A DNA stretch of 64,000 nt, taken from NCBI GenBank assembly GCA_014238415.1, contig JABABA010000010.1, forward strand, positions 45,781-109,780, written 5' to 3'. How positions within the stretch are numbered: the stretch's first letter is position 1; each line of letters begins with the position of its first letter. Shown here piece after piece: positions 28,301 through 36,713 of the stretch. Under the pieces are notes generated by a model that did no database searches, was not told the DNA's origin, and saw nothing but the letters and a program-made list of their open reading frames with translations. The stretch comes from Planctomycetota bacterium. Its GTDB lineage: Bacteria; Planctomycetota; UBA1135; GCA-002686595. The position numbers and the translations under genes were made by a program.

Positions 28301-29907
28301 ACGGTGCTCATGCGGCCTCCCTGTTGCCAGCGGCCAGAAGTCATTTCCACCTGGTCATAGGAGGTTACCCAGAGGGGCGTACCGCTGAAAAGGTCCAGGG
28401 CCGCGAGGACTCCCAACTGGGTCTGCACATACAGGCGACCATTCGCGTGCACCAGTGGTGGCGCGACGAATTCCTTGAGAGCGCGGCCGAACATGTTCAG
28501 TTCGCGCTGCCCTGTGATCAGTGGCGTTTTCCAGACCAGATGCCCATCTTCAAGGTCGTAGCAGGCCACGTTGAGTTCAATGCGACCGCGGGTCCGTGCG
28601 CATTGCACGATCACATGGGAACCCACAACCAGGGGCGGGCTGGCGATAGTGAAGCGTTCTGCATAGCTGCCAGAATCCCCATCCCAGTTTCCGTGAGGGA
28701 AGTGATCCCAAATGCGCTCGCCGGTCTCCAGATCAAAAGCTGCCAGCCGTCGTTCGGGCAGCACCTGGATGATCTCAAGATCGTTGTAGTCATGTTCCGG
28801 TTCTACTTCGAAGGGCAACTGGAAGGTACTGACTACGGTGGTCTGGCTGGCGGCGGGGGAGACGAGGCGTTCGCGGTGGTCCACAGCCTCACTGAAGCGC
28901 CGGTTGGAATAGCTGCTGGATTCGATCTCATTCCAACCGGGCAATTGTTCCACCAGGGGGTCGCGGCCGCTGCGCCACTCAAGATCGCCGGTCTCCGCAT
29001 GCAGGCAGAACAGTTCGCGACTGGTGCTGACCAGGAGACGGTTTTCAACGCGTATGGGGAAGAACCTCAGGCGTCCTTCTCGGCTGGTATGGAATGGATT
29101 GGGGGGCAAGCTCAGTCGATTGGGCCAGCCTTCGGGCTCATTGCCAAAGGCGCGGCCTAGGAAGGGCTCTCCGTTTATGGCCGAGAGCCCGCGCTGGGTT
29201 GGTACGGTCGAGTCGGGATTCCAGCGGCTCAGTCGGCGGTCGAGGGCTGCCCAGATGGGATCCTCTCCAGTCCGTTGTTTGACCTCAGTCGGCAGGTCAG
29301 TTGATGATTGACTGGGGTCGAGGGAGCGCGCAGTCCGGTTCCATGCGGCTAGCGCCAGTCCGGGGCGCCCGGCCTCGTACTCCACGTCGCCCACTGCCAA
29401 CCAGGCCCGGGCGGCGGCCTGGGTCAGGGGCCATCGGCGGGCCAGGTGCACCAGATCTTCGTGGTCTCCCCGGGTCGCCAATTCCAGGGCTCGTATCAGA
29501 GCGCCCTGGGCCGCGGCCTGATGGCGTTGGCGGTAGAGGTCTACCGCTTCGGGGGGTGCGGTGCTCAGCATCTGGAGGGCCCAGCGATCGACTCCCACAT
29601 AACGCAGCATGCCCTCTGTGTTCGTCTTGCTTGTGCGGCCGGGAGGAGGCCCCTTGTACTTGAGGATCGCTTTGGGGTGCTCCTCCCTCAGGCGTTGCAT
29701 TTCCGCCAGTCCCTCGCTGTAGCGTGTGGCGGCAAAGTGTTCTTCCACTTTTTCCGCCAGGGCTCTGGCCATCTGCGTGTCGTACAGGTGATACGCGTTG
29801 TCCATGTCCTTCTCCCCCAAGCCCTGGGAAAGGGCCGTGGGCAGCAAGAGCAGCAAGGCTGCGATCCCAAGGTGTGACCTGGGACGGATGCTTTGGCGTG
29901 GAAGCAT
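25315..29907 (-). CDS. Giant periplasmic PQQ-like beta-propeller protein with helical-repeat centre
   Basis: About 1530 aa. ATG 29907 (MLPRQSIRPRSHLG) gives a good signal peptide; the frame is open to GTG 29946. Residues about 30-230 are helical, TPR-like (ATRYSEGLAEMQRLREEHP). A first PQQ-like propeller follows (ETGDLEWRS, DLETGERIWDHFP, DLEDGHLVWKTP, DLFSGTPLWVTS). The middle (about 720-1050) is again TPR-like (ALRQALEIAPDAERA). A second propeller lies near the C-terminus (HTGEVLWTTP, QTGVELWRW, SSGKQIWQI). Such chains are scaffolds; BamB is the familiar example of the fold. It is a size-expanded relative of the protein at 36714-38714. Confidence 0.8.
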   Translation of the reverse strand: MLPRQSIRPRSHLGIAALLLLLPTALSQGLGEKDMDNAYHLYDTQMARALAEKVEEHFAATRYSEGLAEMQRLREEHPKAILKYKGPPPGRTSKTNTEGMLRYVGVDRWALQMLSTAPPEAVDLYRQRHQAAAQGALIRALELATRGDHEDLVHLARRWPLTQAAARAWLAVGDVEYEAGRPGLALAAWNRTARSLDPSQSSTDLPTEVKQRTGEDPIWAALDRRLSRWNPDSTVPTQRGLSAINGEPFLGRAFGNEPEGWPNRLSLPPNPFHTSREGRLRFFPIRVENRLLVSTSRELFCLHAETGDLEWRSGRDPLVEQLPGWNEIESSSYSNRRFSEAVDHRERLVSPAASQTTVVSTFQLPFEVEPEHDYNDLEIIQVLPERRLAAFDLETGERIWDHFPHGNWDGDSGSYAERFTIASPPLVVGSHVIVQCARTRGRIELNVACYDLEDGHLVWKTPLITGQRELNMFGRALKEFVAPPLVHANGRLYVQTQLGVLAALDLFSGTPLWVTSYDQVEMTSGRWQQGGRMSTVWRNVPPVLSEGLLLATPLDSPDLICLDLKNGEPKWTVSNAILCLGVDSLRGKGVLDHLVGVSNRRVILGGRRVAAFEPPAGGLGMRAPRRLAWAFPAGTSQPLGAVVAQPLITGSTILIPDTRELVELDARTGRRTGILQWPDDGNLLVEEGVFFITHARGVRGYFEWNDLLSRARKAVNDEIERVLPRIRLGQLLVGRAESIISGRQDARDLIEADRCLNEAEESFSTIELTGTQNREVQEVLFNLYHTRAHLARAAMDMSRAQLALRQALEIAPDAERAALTRLHLQEILRDRDEDLRATILTEMLEANPEEQMLCAVLNERPADPLWTQRLQPLQTMPADQTSRERAMVSVAMFVHSERVRVLLRQANPKNQSRAQAELYAVLQERVDEPFSIGLEERPGPRITHAWQWARTLLQEGLKHHNWILDPAIEDEAQAELATALLNPDFNQLDSIPQRWPYTKAASTARDLHFEYAINNGNLAMAASFCLTPLPDGWRVPDLSDEMLSQILRLSKLVAELGNTEFPAGLMARLAKESPQRELLDLEGQPSTIEKIARALASKRKPRVIPPAPQLKSSMTMRATTKDNAVEIARVQGSSETKATLVLARSTQVTGYRDGPAPLWTREIQGRSRISREPKRSVANGDLLHLALPRWIETINVHTGEVLWTTPPSMDTYSSVQTSSGLVIASADRGFTQNVFALEAQTGVELWRWRKQRMSRTPPTVSDDHVIIWPEGRGRALVLDLFSGRECASFLVPRAHAAELEAAFIRDGTLIMVPLSRLGTPRDNHLMAIDLSSGKQIWQINLSTPDNESEAVNVLHSKGRTWLVLVQRKNGNSQSRICELFWDRGLLDRTPVARIPARGELVGIQRQDTLQLEQPLVLVSDTTLRRIIAIDLEVGRQWSFQLPKELLTIRGTRTMPPIWGQSRVALVLSRMSQDPRSGPQPVLVQLDRSTGRMLDRQDMNRQPQGSQARASALPFDGGLWFCLDQHSEYYR

Positions 29908-29968
29908 GGCTATTCGTGTTGTTGGGCAGGAGCCGCGCTGCGACACCTGTGTTCAGTTGGGCGTCGCT

Positions 29969-32350
29969 TCAGATCAACTCATGGCGCTTGCGCAGGATCC
30001 ACTCAAGGGTCAAGAGGGCCAGGACCCCCAGCAGGGTGCTCCAGCGGTCCCAGGCATCGTTCAATTCCTTGGAGATAGGCTCCCGGCGTTCCTGGCCGCC
30101 AGGCAGGGCGGCTAGCAGGGGGCTCAGGTTTCCTGGGGTGACCGCCACTCCTTCAGTGCGCTGGGCCAGGGCCAGCATGCTGGGGGCGTCGGGGGTGGGA
30201 TTGCTGTTCTCGCGGCTCGGCAGGACCACATCATATTGGGTGCTGGCGAGATGTTTGCCCTGCTGTTCGATCCAGGCGCGCCAGTTGCCTGCGCGGCCCG
30301 CGTCCTGGCTGGCGCGGAAGACACCTGGTCGGGTCGGATCAGCCTTGAGCAGAATCGTGCTACGGCGACCATCGGGATCCTCCAAGTGGACCTCCTGGCT
30401 TTCCGCTTCGAGTGGACGGAAGTCTTCATCCTGAATTCTCGCTTCCAAGGTCACGCGTTCATCGAGACCGTATTCGGGTTCCAAGGAGTCCAATTGAAAA
30501 CGTCGATCGCCACCCTTCAGGCGACCAATGGCCAACCAGCGAATCACATTGCGCCAAAAGCGTTCGTGGTAACGGTGCTCGTAGCGGAACTGCCAGCGGT
30601 GGGTTGAATCCAGTCCCAAAAAGAGGGAGCGTCCCGCCGGGTGATAACCCGCCACCAGCAAGGGGTCCCGTTCACCGCTGCCGGAAAGGGAGGCGCTGGG
30701 GTGTCGCAAGAGAACCTGGGCTCCGGGCTTGGGACCGCGCACCGGGAAGTGCCAGTAGAATCCGCGCAGGCCATCGGGTCCTTCCCAGAGTTGTTGATTG
30801 ACTTGTGGGTCCTGATGCAGGCGCACGATTTGGTGTGGATTGGCGGGCTGCTCCAGGGTCGGCCACTTTTCCACGCTGGCGTCCACTTCGAAAGCCAGGG
30901 AACCGGTGGGGTCGAGCACCACGGGCAGAAGCTGAGCAAACTCCGTGCCCGCCACAGCCTTGGGCATGTCGTACTCACCGGCGATCACGCACAGGCCTCC
31001 CCCCTCTTCCACGAAGTCGGTCAGGCTGGCTACGAACTCCTGGCCCAGGGCCGGGTTGCTGGAAATCGCCCAGGGGTTCAGGTCTCCAAGGATGATCACG
31101 TCGTAGGCATCGAGCAGGGCCTGACGCTCGGTGGGGACCCGGGTCAGGCGATCCAGGCCGCGCGTTGCCTCCTGGGGGAAATCCGGCGTGGCCGAGAGCA
31201 AGAACAACTGGGCCTCGATGCGCTCATCCGCACGCAGGAGCATGTCTTTCAATTGGCGGTACTCCCAGCGCGGGTAGCCATCCACATACAACACCCGGAT
31301 GCGCTCTGGATTGATGCGCACGGTGGCGCTGAGCTGATTGTCGTCCACCATGCGCTCCTCGGCCAGGGGCGGGACGCTGATGCGGAAGCGTCGTTCGTTG
31401 TTGCCCGAACCAGTGCGCTGACCCTCTGCGATCAGGGTGACTCGCTGGCCCTCGCTGTTGACTTGAATGCGCGCCTGATCGAGGGTGCGTCCCGTGCCCG
31501 AAGCGTTTACTTCTTCGAGTACCACTTCGACCGACTCGGTTCCCATCACGCCTCGACCGCGTACGCGAACTGTGATGGCGATCTCGTCTTCTTCCAGCAC
31601 AGAACTCGGCACCTCCACAAGTTCAAGGAGCAGGTTGCGTTCGGGGCGTGTGTCCCCGATCACGATGGTGTGTACGGGGATGCCAGCCAGACGAGCTTCT
31701 TGAGCCGCGTCGAGGGTCGCAAGGCCGCCGTTTGAGCGTCCATCGCTGAGCACAATCATGCCGGTTACATGTCGACCCCGGGCCCTGGCCAGGGCGCTGG
31801 TCAGGGCGTCCCCCAGGTGGGTCGCGGATCCACGGCCCGTGAGGTGGGTGCTGTCCGCCAGGGGCTCGGCTCGTTGGGCGAAGCGCATCAGGCGCGTGTC
31901 GTAGCCCCGTTGCTCAAGGTGTTCGGTGAGTTGTCCCTGCAGCAGGTTGCTGGTGATCTCCGCCCTCGTGAATTCTCCCGGGTCGGCCCCCAGGATATCT
32001 ATCAAAGCCGCGCTGGCCTGGGCATCACCCGAATAGGCGTCACGGCGACTCATGCTGGCAGAGTCGTCCGCCAGAATCAGGATTTCGGCCTGGGAAACCC
32101 GTTCCTGGGAGCGAACCTCCACAGGTCGCGCCAAGATTGTCAAAAGTCCCAGGAGAGCCAGCCAACGCAAGCCCACCAGGAGCGCACGCATCCCGGTCTC
32201 CAGACGTTCGGAGCGGTATGCGGCAAGCGCAATTCCCAGGGAGATGGGCAGGATGATCAGGGCCACAACCCAGCCGGCCGGCAGTTCCAAGAGACGCCAA
32301 GTGGTGTCCAGGGATTCGCTGTCTTGAGGCGCTGTCAAGAGGGCCATCAT
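29969..32350 (-). CDS. Membrane VWA protein with glutamine-amidotransferase-like domain
   Basis: A 793-aa protein starting at ATG 32350, overlapping the BatA-like gene (ATGA). Two N-terminal TM helices (VVALIILPISLGIALAAY; LRWLALLGLLTILA) precede a VWA domain with MIDAS residues DDSAS (LILADDSASMSRRD) and VLSDGRSNGG. Then comes an Ig-like stretch, and a GATase1-like fold (VLYVDGYPRWEYRQLKDML, YDVIILGDLNPWA, VEEGGGLCVIAGEYDMP). A last TM segment (LLGVLALLTLEWILRKRHEL) leaves the C-terminus in the cytoplasm. It probably works with the BatA-like, DUF58 and MoxR proteins encoded just upstream. Confidence 0.8.
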   Translation of the reverse strand: MMALLTAPQDSESLDTTWRLLELPAGWVVALIILPISLGIALAAYRSERLETGMRALLVGLRWLALLGLLTILARPVEVRSQERVSQAEILILADDSASMSRRDAYSGDAQASAALIDILGADPGEFTRAEITSNLLQGQLTEHLEQRGYDTRLMRFAQRAEPLADSTHLTGRGSATHLGDALTSALARARGRHVTGMIVLSDGRSNGGLATLDAAQEARLAGIPVHTIVIGDTRPERNLLLELVEVPSSVLEEDEIAITVRVRGRGVMGTESVEVVLEEVNASGTGRTLDQARIQVNSEGQRVTLIAEGQRTGSGNNERRFRISVPPLAEERMVDDNQLSATVRINPERIRVLYVDGYPRWEYRQLKDMLLRADERIEAQLFLLSATPDFPQEATRGLDRLTRVPTERQALLDAYDVIILGDLNPWAISSNPALGQEFVASLTDFVEEGGGLCVIAGEYDMPKAVAGTEFAQLLPVVLDPTGSLAFEVDASVEKWPTLEQPANPHQIVRLHQDPQVNQQLWEGPDGLRGFYWHFPVRGPKPGAQVLLRHPSASLSGSGERDPLLVAGYHPAGRSLFLGLDSTHRWQFRYEHRYHERFWRNVIRWLAIGRLKGGDRRFQLDSLEPEYGLDERVTLEARIQDEDFRPLEAESQEVHLEDPDGRRSTILLKADPTRPGVFRASQDAGRAGNWRAWIEQQGKHLASTQYDVVLPSRENSNPTPDAPSMLALAQRTEGVAVTPGNLSPLLAALPGGQERREPISKELNDAWDRWSTLLGVLALLTLEWILRKRHELI

Positions 32351-34584
32351 GCTCGTCCTCCTCGGCGGCGACCAAGGCGCGCTCCCCAAAGGGACTCGCA
32401 TACCAGGAACAGCAGGCACAACCATGCCACCAGACGCCAGAGCTCGCCTTCCCTGTCCTCGCTGGTCGTACCCGTGTCGGTGGAATCAATGCGGGGCGAG
32501 GCGATGGCCAGATTCGGGTGCAGACTTCCAAGCCGTTGGCCACTGAGTCGCGTAAGATCTGATTCGGCGGGGTCAACGGTGACAGCGAAGGGAATTGGTG
32601 GACTGTCTGCAGTCCTCACGGTGTAGAGACCCACCCGTTGCGTGTCGTTGCCAGCGGGTCGTGGCAGGATGAATTGGCCGGCTGGAGTTGGAGTGGGTTC
32701 TCCTGCCAGGGTGCGGGTTGTGCCATCCGGGCGCATGAGAATGGGCTGGCGCGGGAACTCTTTGGTCTTCAGGACTGGCGATTCTCCTGGCAATGCGGAG
32801 AGTTCCGTCGCGTCCCGTCGTCCTGCATAGCGCACCCATTCCACAACCAGGGGCACCATTGCTGGAGCCAGCTGGGGCAGTGGAGTCCAGGCGCGACCGA
32901 TGGTGGTGGTCCAAAGAAAAGTGCGTCCCGCAGCCCAGGGACGCTCGATCAGCAGGGGGCTGTTGGCATCATCATCAAGACTGGCCAGTACCCGTGCATC
33001 TCCGAGGGGGCGCACACCGAGAAAGTCATCGATGGGAATCTCCGTTAGAAGGCGTTGGTGACGCTCGCTGGCGAAGAACTCCAGGATTGGACTCGAGGTG
33101 TCGAACTCCTTGACCCGGTAGTAGCTCTCTCGGCGTGGGCTGGAAATCCGGCGGATCGGTTCTGCCGGCAAGAGCCCACTGCCGTCCGAGCGGAACATTC
33201 GCTGGCGCAGGCTCTCCAAGTCTGCCATCCGCTCGCCACAACTGATCACCAGGCTGGCGCCCTCGCCCACGCGCTTTTCCAGGGCGCTGACCGCGGCGCT
33301 TGAAATCGTGTCCACATCTGCCAGCCAGATCACATCAAAGTCGGCCAGATTGGTATCGCCCCCGGCGAAGGCGCTGGCGCTGACTTCATCCACTTCGAAA
33401 GGACTCGGACGGCCGTCTCCCCGTGGCGCTTCCAGGGCCAGTATCAAGAAACCCGCCTCGTCTTCCAGCAGGTCATCGCTGGGTGAACCGTTGATCACCA
33501 AGACCCGCGTGGGGGGTGGCAGGATGATCACGCTGTGGCGTAGATCGTCCAAGGCGAATTGGTCTCCGTCGAGTTCCGCTACCAGGGTGTGGGCTCCGCC
33601 TTCGGTAAAGGTGAATGGGAAGCGAGCTTCGAAGTGGCCTCCCGCTGGCAGGTTGATCCGCTGCGAGGGCAGGCGGTTGCCGTCCACGCTGAGGGCCACC
33701 CGCAGCAGGGCCCGGGGCTTGCTGGAGTAGCTGCGCAGGTGCACGATGATCTCGGTGGCCGTATTGGTTTGCGCCTGATCGCCCAGCAGAGAGATACCTT
33801 CAACCGTGCAGTTGTCCGGTTGCAGGTTCCCATCGGTCATGTCCTGTACCAGCACCGAGACGCCGAGCTTTTCCAAGGCGCTCAGGGTTTCTGCCAGGGC
33901 CGGCCTCAGGCTGTCAGAATCCGGGCGAAGGAAGAGGTCTCGCTGGCTGTCACTGTAGAGGTGCACTTCCATGGTGCTGATACCGCTATCGCCCGCGTTC
34001 TCCCTGACCAACCGAAGTGCTTCGTCCAGGGCACCTGACAGATTCGCGCGTTCGTCGGTGGGTGTGGTCTGCAGGCCGTTGGATTGGCCCAGTGTGGGCA
34101 GGACAAGCAGAGCTTTTTCAGGGCTGGGCCATGAGACCAGGCGCGGCTCTGAACCGGCCAGGATCACATACAGTCGGTCTCCGTCGTTGCCGTCCAATTC
34201 GGAGGCAAGAGCCAGGGCGCCTTCGCGCAAGAGGTCGAAGGTATTGCCCGCACCCTGGCGCAAACCAGTGGAGGCAGAACCGTCCAGGATCAGGACCACA
34301 TCCCTGGTGTGCTCGGTCAACTGCCCCAGGCCGCTGGCTCCGCGAACAAAAGGCCGTGCTATGGCGAAAGCCAGGAGAGCCACTGCTCCCATACGCAACA
34401 GTAGCAGCAACAGGTTTTCCAATTGCACCCGTCGGCGGGTGCGTCGGTGAGCCGCCAGCACGAAGCGCATGGCACCCCAGGGTGCGGGTCTGAAGCGCTG
34501 GCGATTGAGCAGGTGAATGATCAGGGGCACCGCCGCGAGAGCAGCTCCGAGGGCCAGGGCCGGGTTGAGGAAACCCTCGATCAT
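32347..34584 (-). CDS. BatA-type membrane protein with VWA and GATase-like domains
   Basis: A 745-aa protein. The first 90 residues are the BatA/aerotolerance N-terminal domain: NPALALGAALAAVPLIIHLL, NRQRFRPAPWGAMRFV, then a second TM near LLLLLRMGAVALLAFAIARP. A VWA domain follows with DGSAS (VVLILDGSASTGL) and YSDSQ. Beyond it is an Ig-like part and a GATase1-like fold (RVLVINGSPSDDLL, FDVIWLADVDTI, GEGASLVISCGERM). A C-terminal TM segment (LVAWLCLLFLVCESLWG) ends the chain. It overlaps both neighbours by 4 bp. The domain order resembles the next gene, suggesting an old duplication. Confidence 0.85.
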   Translation of the reverse strand: MIEGFLNPALALGAALAAVPLIIHLLNRQRFRPAPWGAMRFVLAAHRRTRRRVQLENLLLLLLRMGAVALLAFAIARPFVRGASGLGQLTEHTRDVVLILDGSASTGLRQGAGNTFDLLREGALALASELDGNDGDRLYVILAGSEPRLVSWPSPEKALLVLPTLGQSNGLQTTPTDERANLSGALDEALRLVRENAGDSGISTMEVHLYSDSQRDLFLRPDSDSLRPALAETLSALEKLGVSVLVQDMTDGNLQPDNCTVEGISLLGDQAQTNTATEIIVHLRSYSSKPRALLRVALSVDGNRLPSQRINLPAGGHFEARFPFTFTEGGAHTLVAELDGDQFALDDLRHSVIILPPPTRVLVINGSPSDDLLEDEAGFLILALEAPRGDGRPSPFEVDEVSASAFAGGDTNLADFDVIWLADVDTISSAAVSALEKRVGEGASLVISCGERMADLESLRQRMFRSDGSGLLPAEPIRRISSPRRESYYRVKEFDTSSPILEFFASERHQRLLTEIPIDDFLGVRPLGDARVLASLDDDANSPLLIERPWAAGRTFLWTTTIGRAWTPLPQLAPAMVPLVVEWVRYAGRRDATELSALPGESPVLKTKEFPRQPILMRPDGTTRTLAGEPTPTPAGQFILPRPAGNDTQRVGLYTVRTADSPPIPFAVTVDPAESDLTRLSGQRLGSLHPNLAIASPRIDSTDTGTTSEDREGELWRLVAWLCLLFLVCESLWGARLGRRRGGRA

Positions 34585-35495
34585 GTCCCCTGTCCTCCCC
34601 CCCGGGCGCGGGCGGCGCGGTGGGTCAAGTACGTGCTGATGACCGCATCCAGGGGCTCATCCGTGCGTGCAAGAATGCAGTCCACATTCAAGGCGGCGGT
34701 AGCCCTCGCAAGTTCTCGGTTGTGTCGTGTGATCTCCTCGATGTAAGCCTCGCGAATCGCACGCGGATCGATTTTGCGCTTGCCCGCGTCTTCCAGGCCT
34801 TCGAGTTTGACCAGATGGTCGAAATTGAACTCCAACTCCTCGGGGTCGAGGATTTGGAAGAGGATTGGTTCGTGGCCTTCGTGCAGGAGGCGCTTGATCC
34901 CATCGATGATTGTGTCCAGGTCTTCAAAGAAGTCGCTGAAGATCGCGGTGATACCCCGTTGTTTGAGACGCGGTCCCAGTCGATTGAGGGCACCACCAAC
35001 GGAGGTCTTGCCTATGGGCTGGGCATCCGCAAGCACTCCAAAGACCGCCACCTCCTGGCGGGCGCCGTTTCCAGGCGGCACCTTGGCGCGCCAGTCTTCG
35101 TCGAAGACCACCAGCCCCACTGTGTCCCGCTGTCCTAGAACAAGGTGCGCCAAACTGGCGGCGCACCAGCGCGCGTAGTCGAGCTTGTTCCAGTCCAGGG
35201 ATCCATAGCCCATGGATTCCGATGCGTCGAGCAGCAGGTTGAGGGAGAGGTTGGTCTCTTCCACATACTCCTTTACTACCAGACGATCTGAGCGGGCGAA
35301 CACCTTCCAATCGATCTTGCGAAGTTCATCGCCGGCGGCATAGGGCCGGTGTTGAGCGAAATCCACCGAACTCCCCCGATGGGGGGTGCGGTGATGTCCA
35401 GCCATGAATCCTTCCACGGCCTTGCGGGCCACGAATTCAAGGTTGGACAGGCGGTCCAACACCGTCGGGTCGATCACTCCCAGGGAATGGGCCAT
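34581..35495 (-). CDS. DUF58 protein (VWA-like, MoxR partner)
   Basis: A 304-aa soluble protein of the DUF58 family. The signature is HRGSSVDFAQHRPYAAGDE followed by LRKIDWKVFARSDRLVVKEY, then the VWA-like NLLLDASESMGYGS with a DxSxS MIDAS core. DUF58 proteins are almost always encoded beside MoxR ATPases, as here (9 bp downstream of moxR), and are thought to be adaptors or substrates. ATG 35495 gives a normal family length. The end overlaps the BatA-like gene by ATGA. Confidence 0.9.
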   Translation of the reverse strand: MAHSLGVIDPTVLDRLSNLEFVARKAVEGFMAGHHRTPHRGSSVDFAQHRPYAAGDELRKIDWKVFARSDRLVVKEYVEETNLSLNLLLDASESMGYGSLDWNKLDYARWCAASLAHLVLGQRDTVGLVVFDEDWRAKVPPGNGARQEVAVFGVLADAQPIGKTSVGGALNRLGPRLKQRGITAIFSDFFEDLDTIIDGIKRLLHEGHEPILFQILDPEELEFNFDHLVKLEGLEDAGKRKIDPRAIREAYIEEITRHNRELARATAALNVDCILARTDEPLDAVISTYLTHRAARARGGGQGT

Positions 35496-35504
35496 CAGCA
35501 GCGC

Positions 35505-36530
35505 CTAGTTGTCGGCCTTGAGGCCGGGCAGCCCGGCACCAACTCCCGCCCCAAGCTGGACCTCTTCCAGCAGACGGTCGATAACCATGTCCGATGTGAT
35601 GCCTTCCGCCTGGGCCGCGAAACTTGTCACGATGCGGTGCCGCAGGACAGGGTGAGCTATCGCTCGCACATCTTCGCTGGCCACGTGATTGCGACCGTGA
35701 ATCGCTGCGTGTGCCTTGGCTCCCAGGATCAGGTTCTGGCCTGCCCGTGGTCCTGCGCCCCAGGTGACGTACTGCTCGACAAATGGCAGGGGTTCGCCGG
35801 ACCTCACCCGTGTTCCTCGGGCCAGGGCCAGGACAAAGTCGAAGACCTCATCCGCCACGGGCATTTCACGGATCGCTCTCTGCAGACCGATCAGTTCTTC
35901 TGCATCGAGTACGTGGTCGATTTCGTTGCTTTCGTTGGCGGTTGTGCGCCGCAGGATCTCGCGCTCTTCTTCCAGGCTGGGATAGTCCACCTGAACTTTG
36001 AACATGAAGCGGTCGAGCTGGGCTTCTGGCAGGGGGTATGTGCCCTCCTGCTCGATGGGGTTCTGGGTGGCCAGCACGAAGAAGGGTGTGGGGAGGTGGT
36101 GGGTTTCTCCACCGCTGGAGACTTGTCCCTCCACCATGGCCTCAAGCAGAGCCGCCTGGGTCTTGGGGGGTGTGCGATTGATCTCGTCCGCCAGCAGCAC
36201 ATTGCAGAAGAGTGGCCCCGGGGCGAAGCGGAACGAGCGCGCGCTGGTCTCCGGATCGATGTGCAGGAGCTCGGTGCCAGTGATGTCCGAGGGCATCAGG
36301 TCGGGGGTGAACTGAACGCGATTGAAGGTCAGTTCGAGGGTGCGCGCCAGGCTTGAGATCAACAGGGTCTTGGCGAGTCCAGGGACACCTACCAGCAGGC
36401 AGTGTCCGCGGGTCAGGATGGCCATCAGGAGTTGTTCCACGACCTCGTCCTGGCCAACAATGACCTTTCCGAGTTCTTGGACGAGGCGGCCATGAATTTC
36501 GCGCAAACGCTGGAGTGACTGGTCAAGCAT
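35505..36530 (-). CDS. MoxR-family AAA+ ATPase
   Basis: A 341-aa MoxR ATPase, expected to act as a chaperone for VWA-containing partners. Walker A is GVPGLAKT (48-55), Walker B is LLADEINRTPPK, sensor 1 lies at FFVLATQNPIEQEG, and ARFMEP-type substrate-binding features are visible at EAQLDRFMFKVQVDYP. Length and start ATG 36530 are normal. It heads a run of minus-strand genes that extends without large gaps to 16.2 kb. A 183-bp spacer separates it from the upstream propeller gene and probably contains the promoter, though I could not pick a convincing -10/-35 pair. Confidence 0.93.
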   Translation of the reverse strand: MLDQSLQRLREIHGRLVQELGKVIVGQDEVVEQLLMAILTRGHCLLVGVPGLAKTLLISSLARTLELTFNRVQFTPDLMPSDITGTELLHIDPETSARSFRFAPGPLFCNVLLADEINRTPPKTQAALLEAMVEGQVSSGGETHHLPTPFFVLATQNPIEQEGTYPLPEAQLDRFMFKVQVDYPSLEEEREILRRTTANESNEIDHVLDAEELIGLQRAIREMPVADEVFDFVLALARGTRVRSGEPLPFVEQYVTWGAGPRAGQNLILGAKAHAAIHGRNHVASEDVRAIAHPVLRHRIVTSFAAQAEGITSDMVIDRLLEEVQLGAGVGAGLPGLKADN

Positions 36531-36713
36531 GGGGGGCTGAATGGTTGTGGGCCTTGCCTGCTGGAACCGAGGGGTTGCAGGGGGGAGCGCTACTCTAACG
36601 ACCCCTACCCAGCTGCCCCAGGGGCGACTCTGTTCTTACGCAGAATGTGGTGTGGCGGTGAAAGGAATTTGGGCTCAGCAATAGTCCCGCCGGGCCCCTT
36701 CGTCACCCCAATG

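Noticed and set aside
27592..29160. 522-codon plus-strand frame opposite the giant propeller gene
   Set aside because: Antisense shadow of a gene with clear propeller repeats; the translation has no domain, signal or repeat of its own.
36615..36625. GCCCC-A-GGGGC inverted repeat upstream of the MoxR gene as a terminator
   Set aside because: A one-base centre cannot loop as drawn, the stem is short and there is no T-tract.
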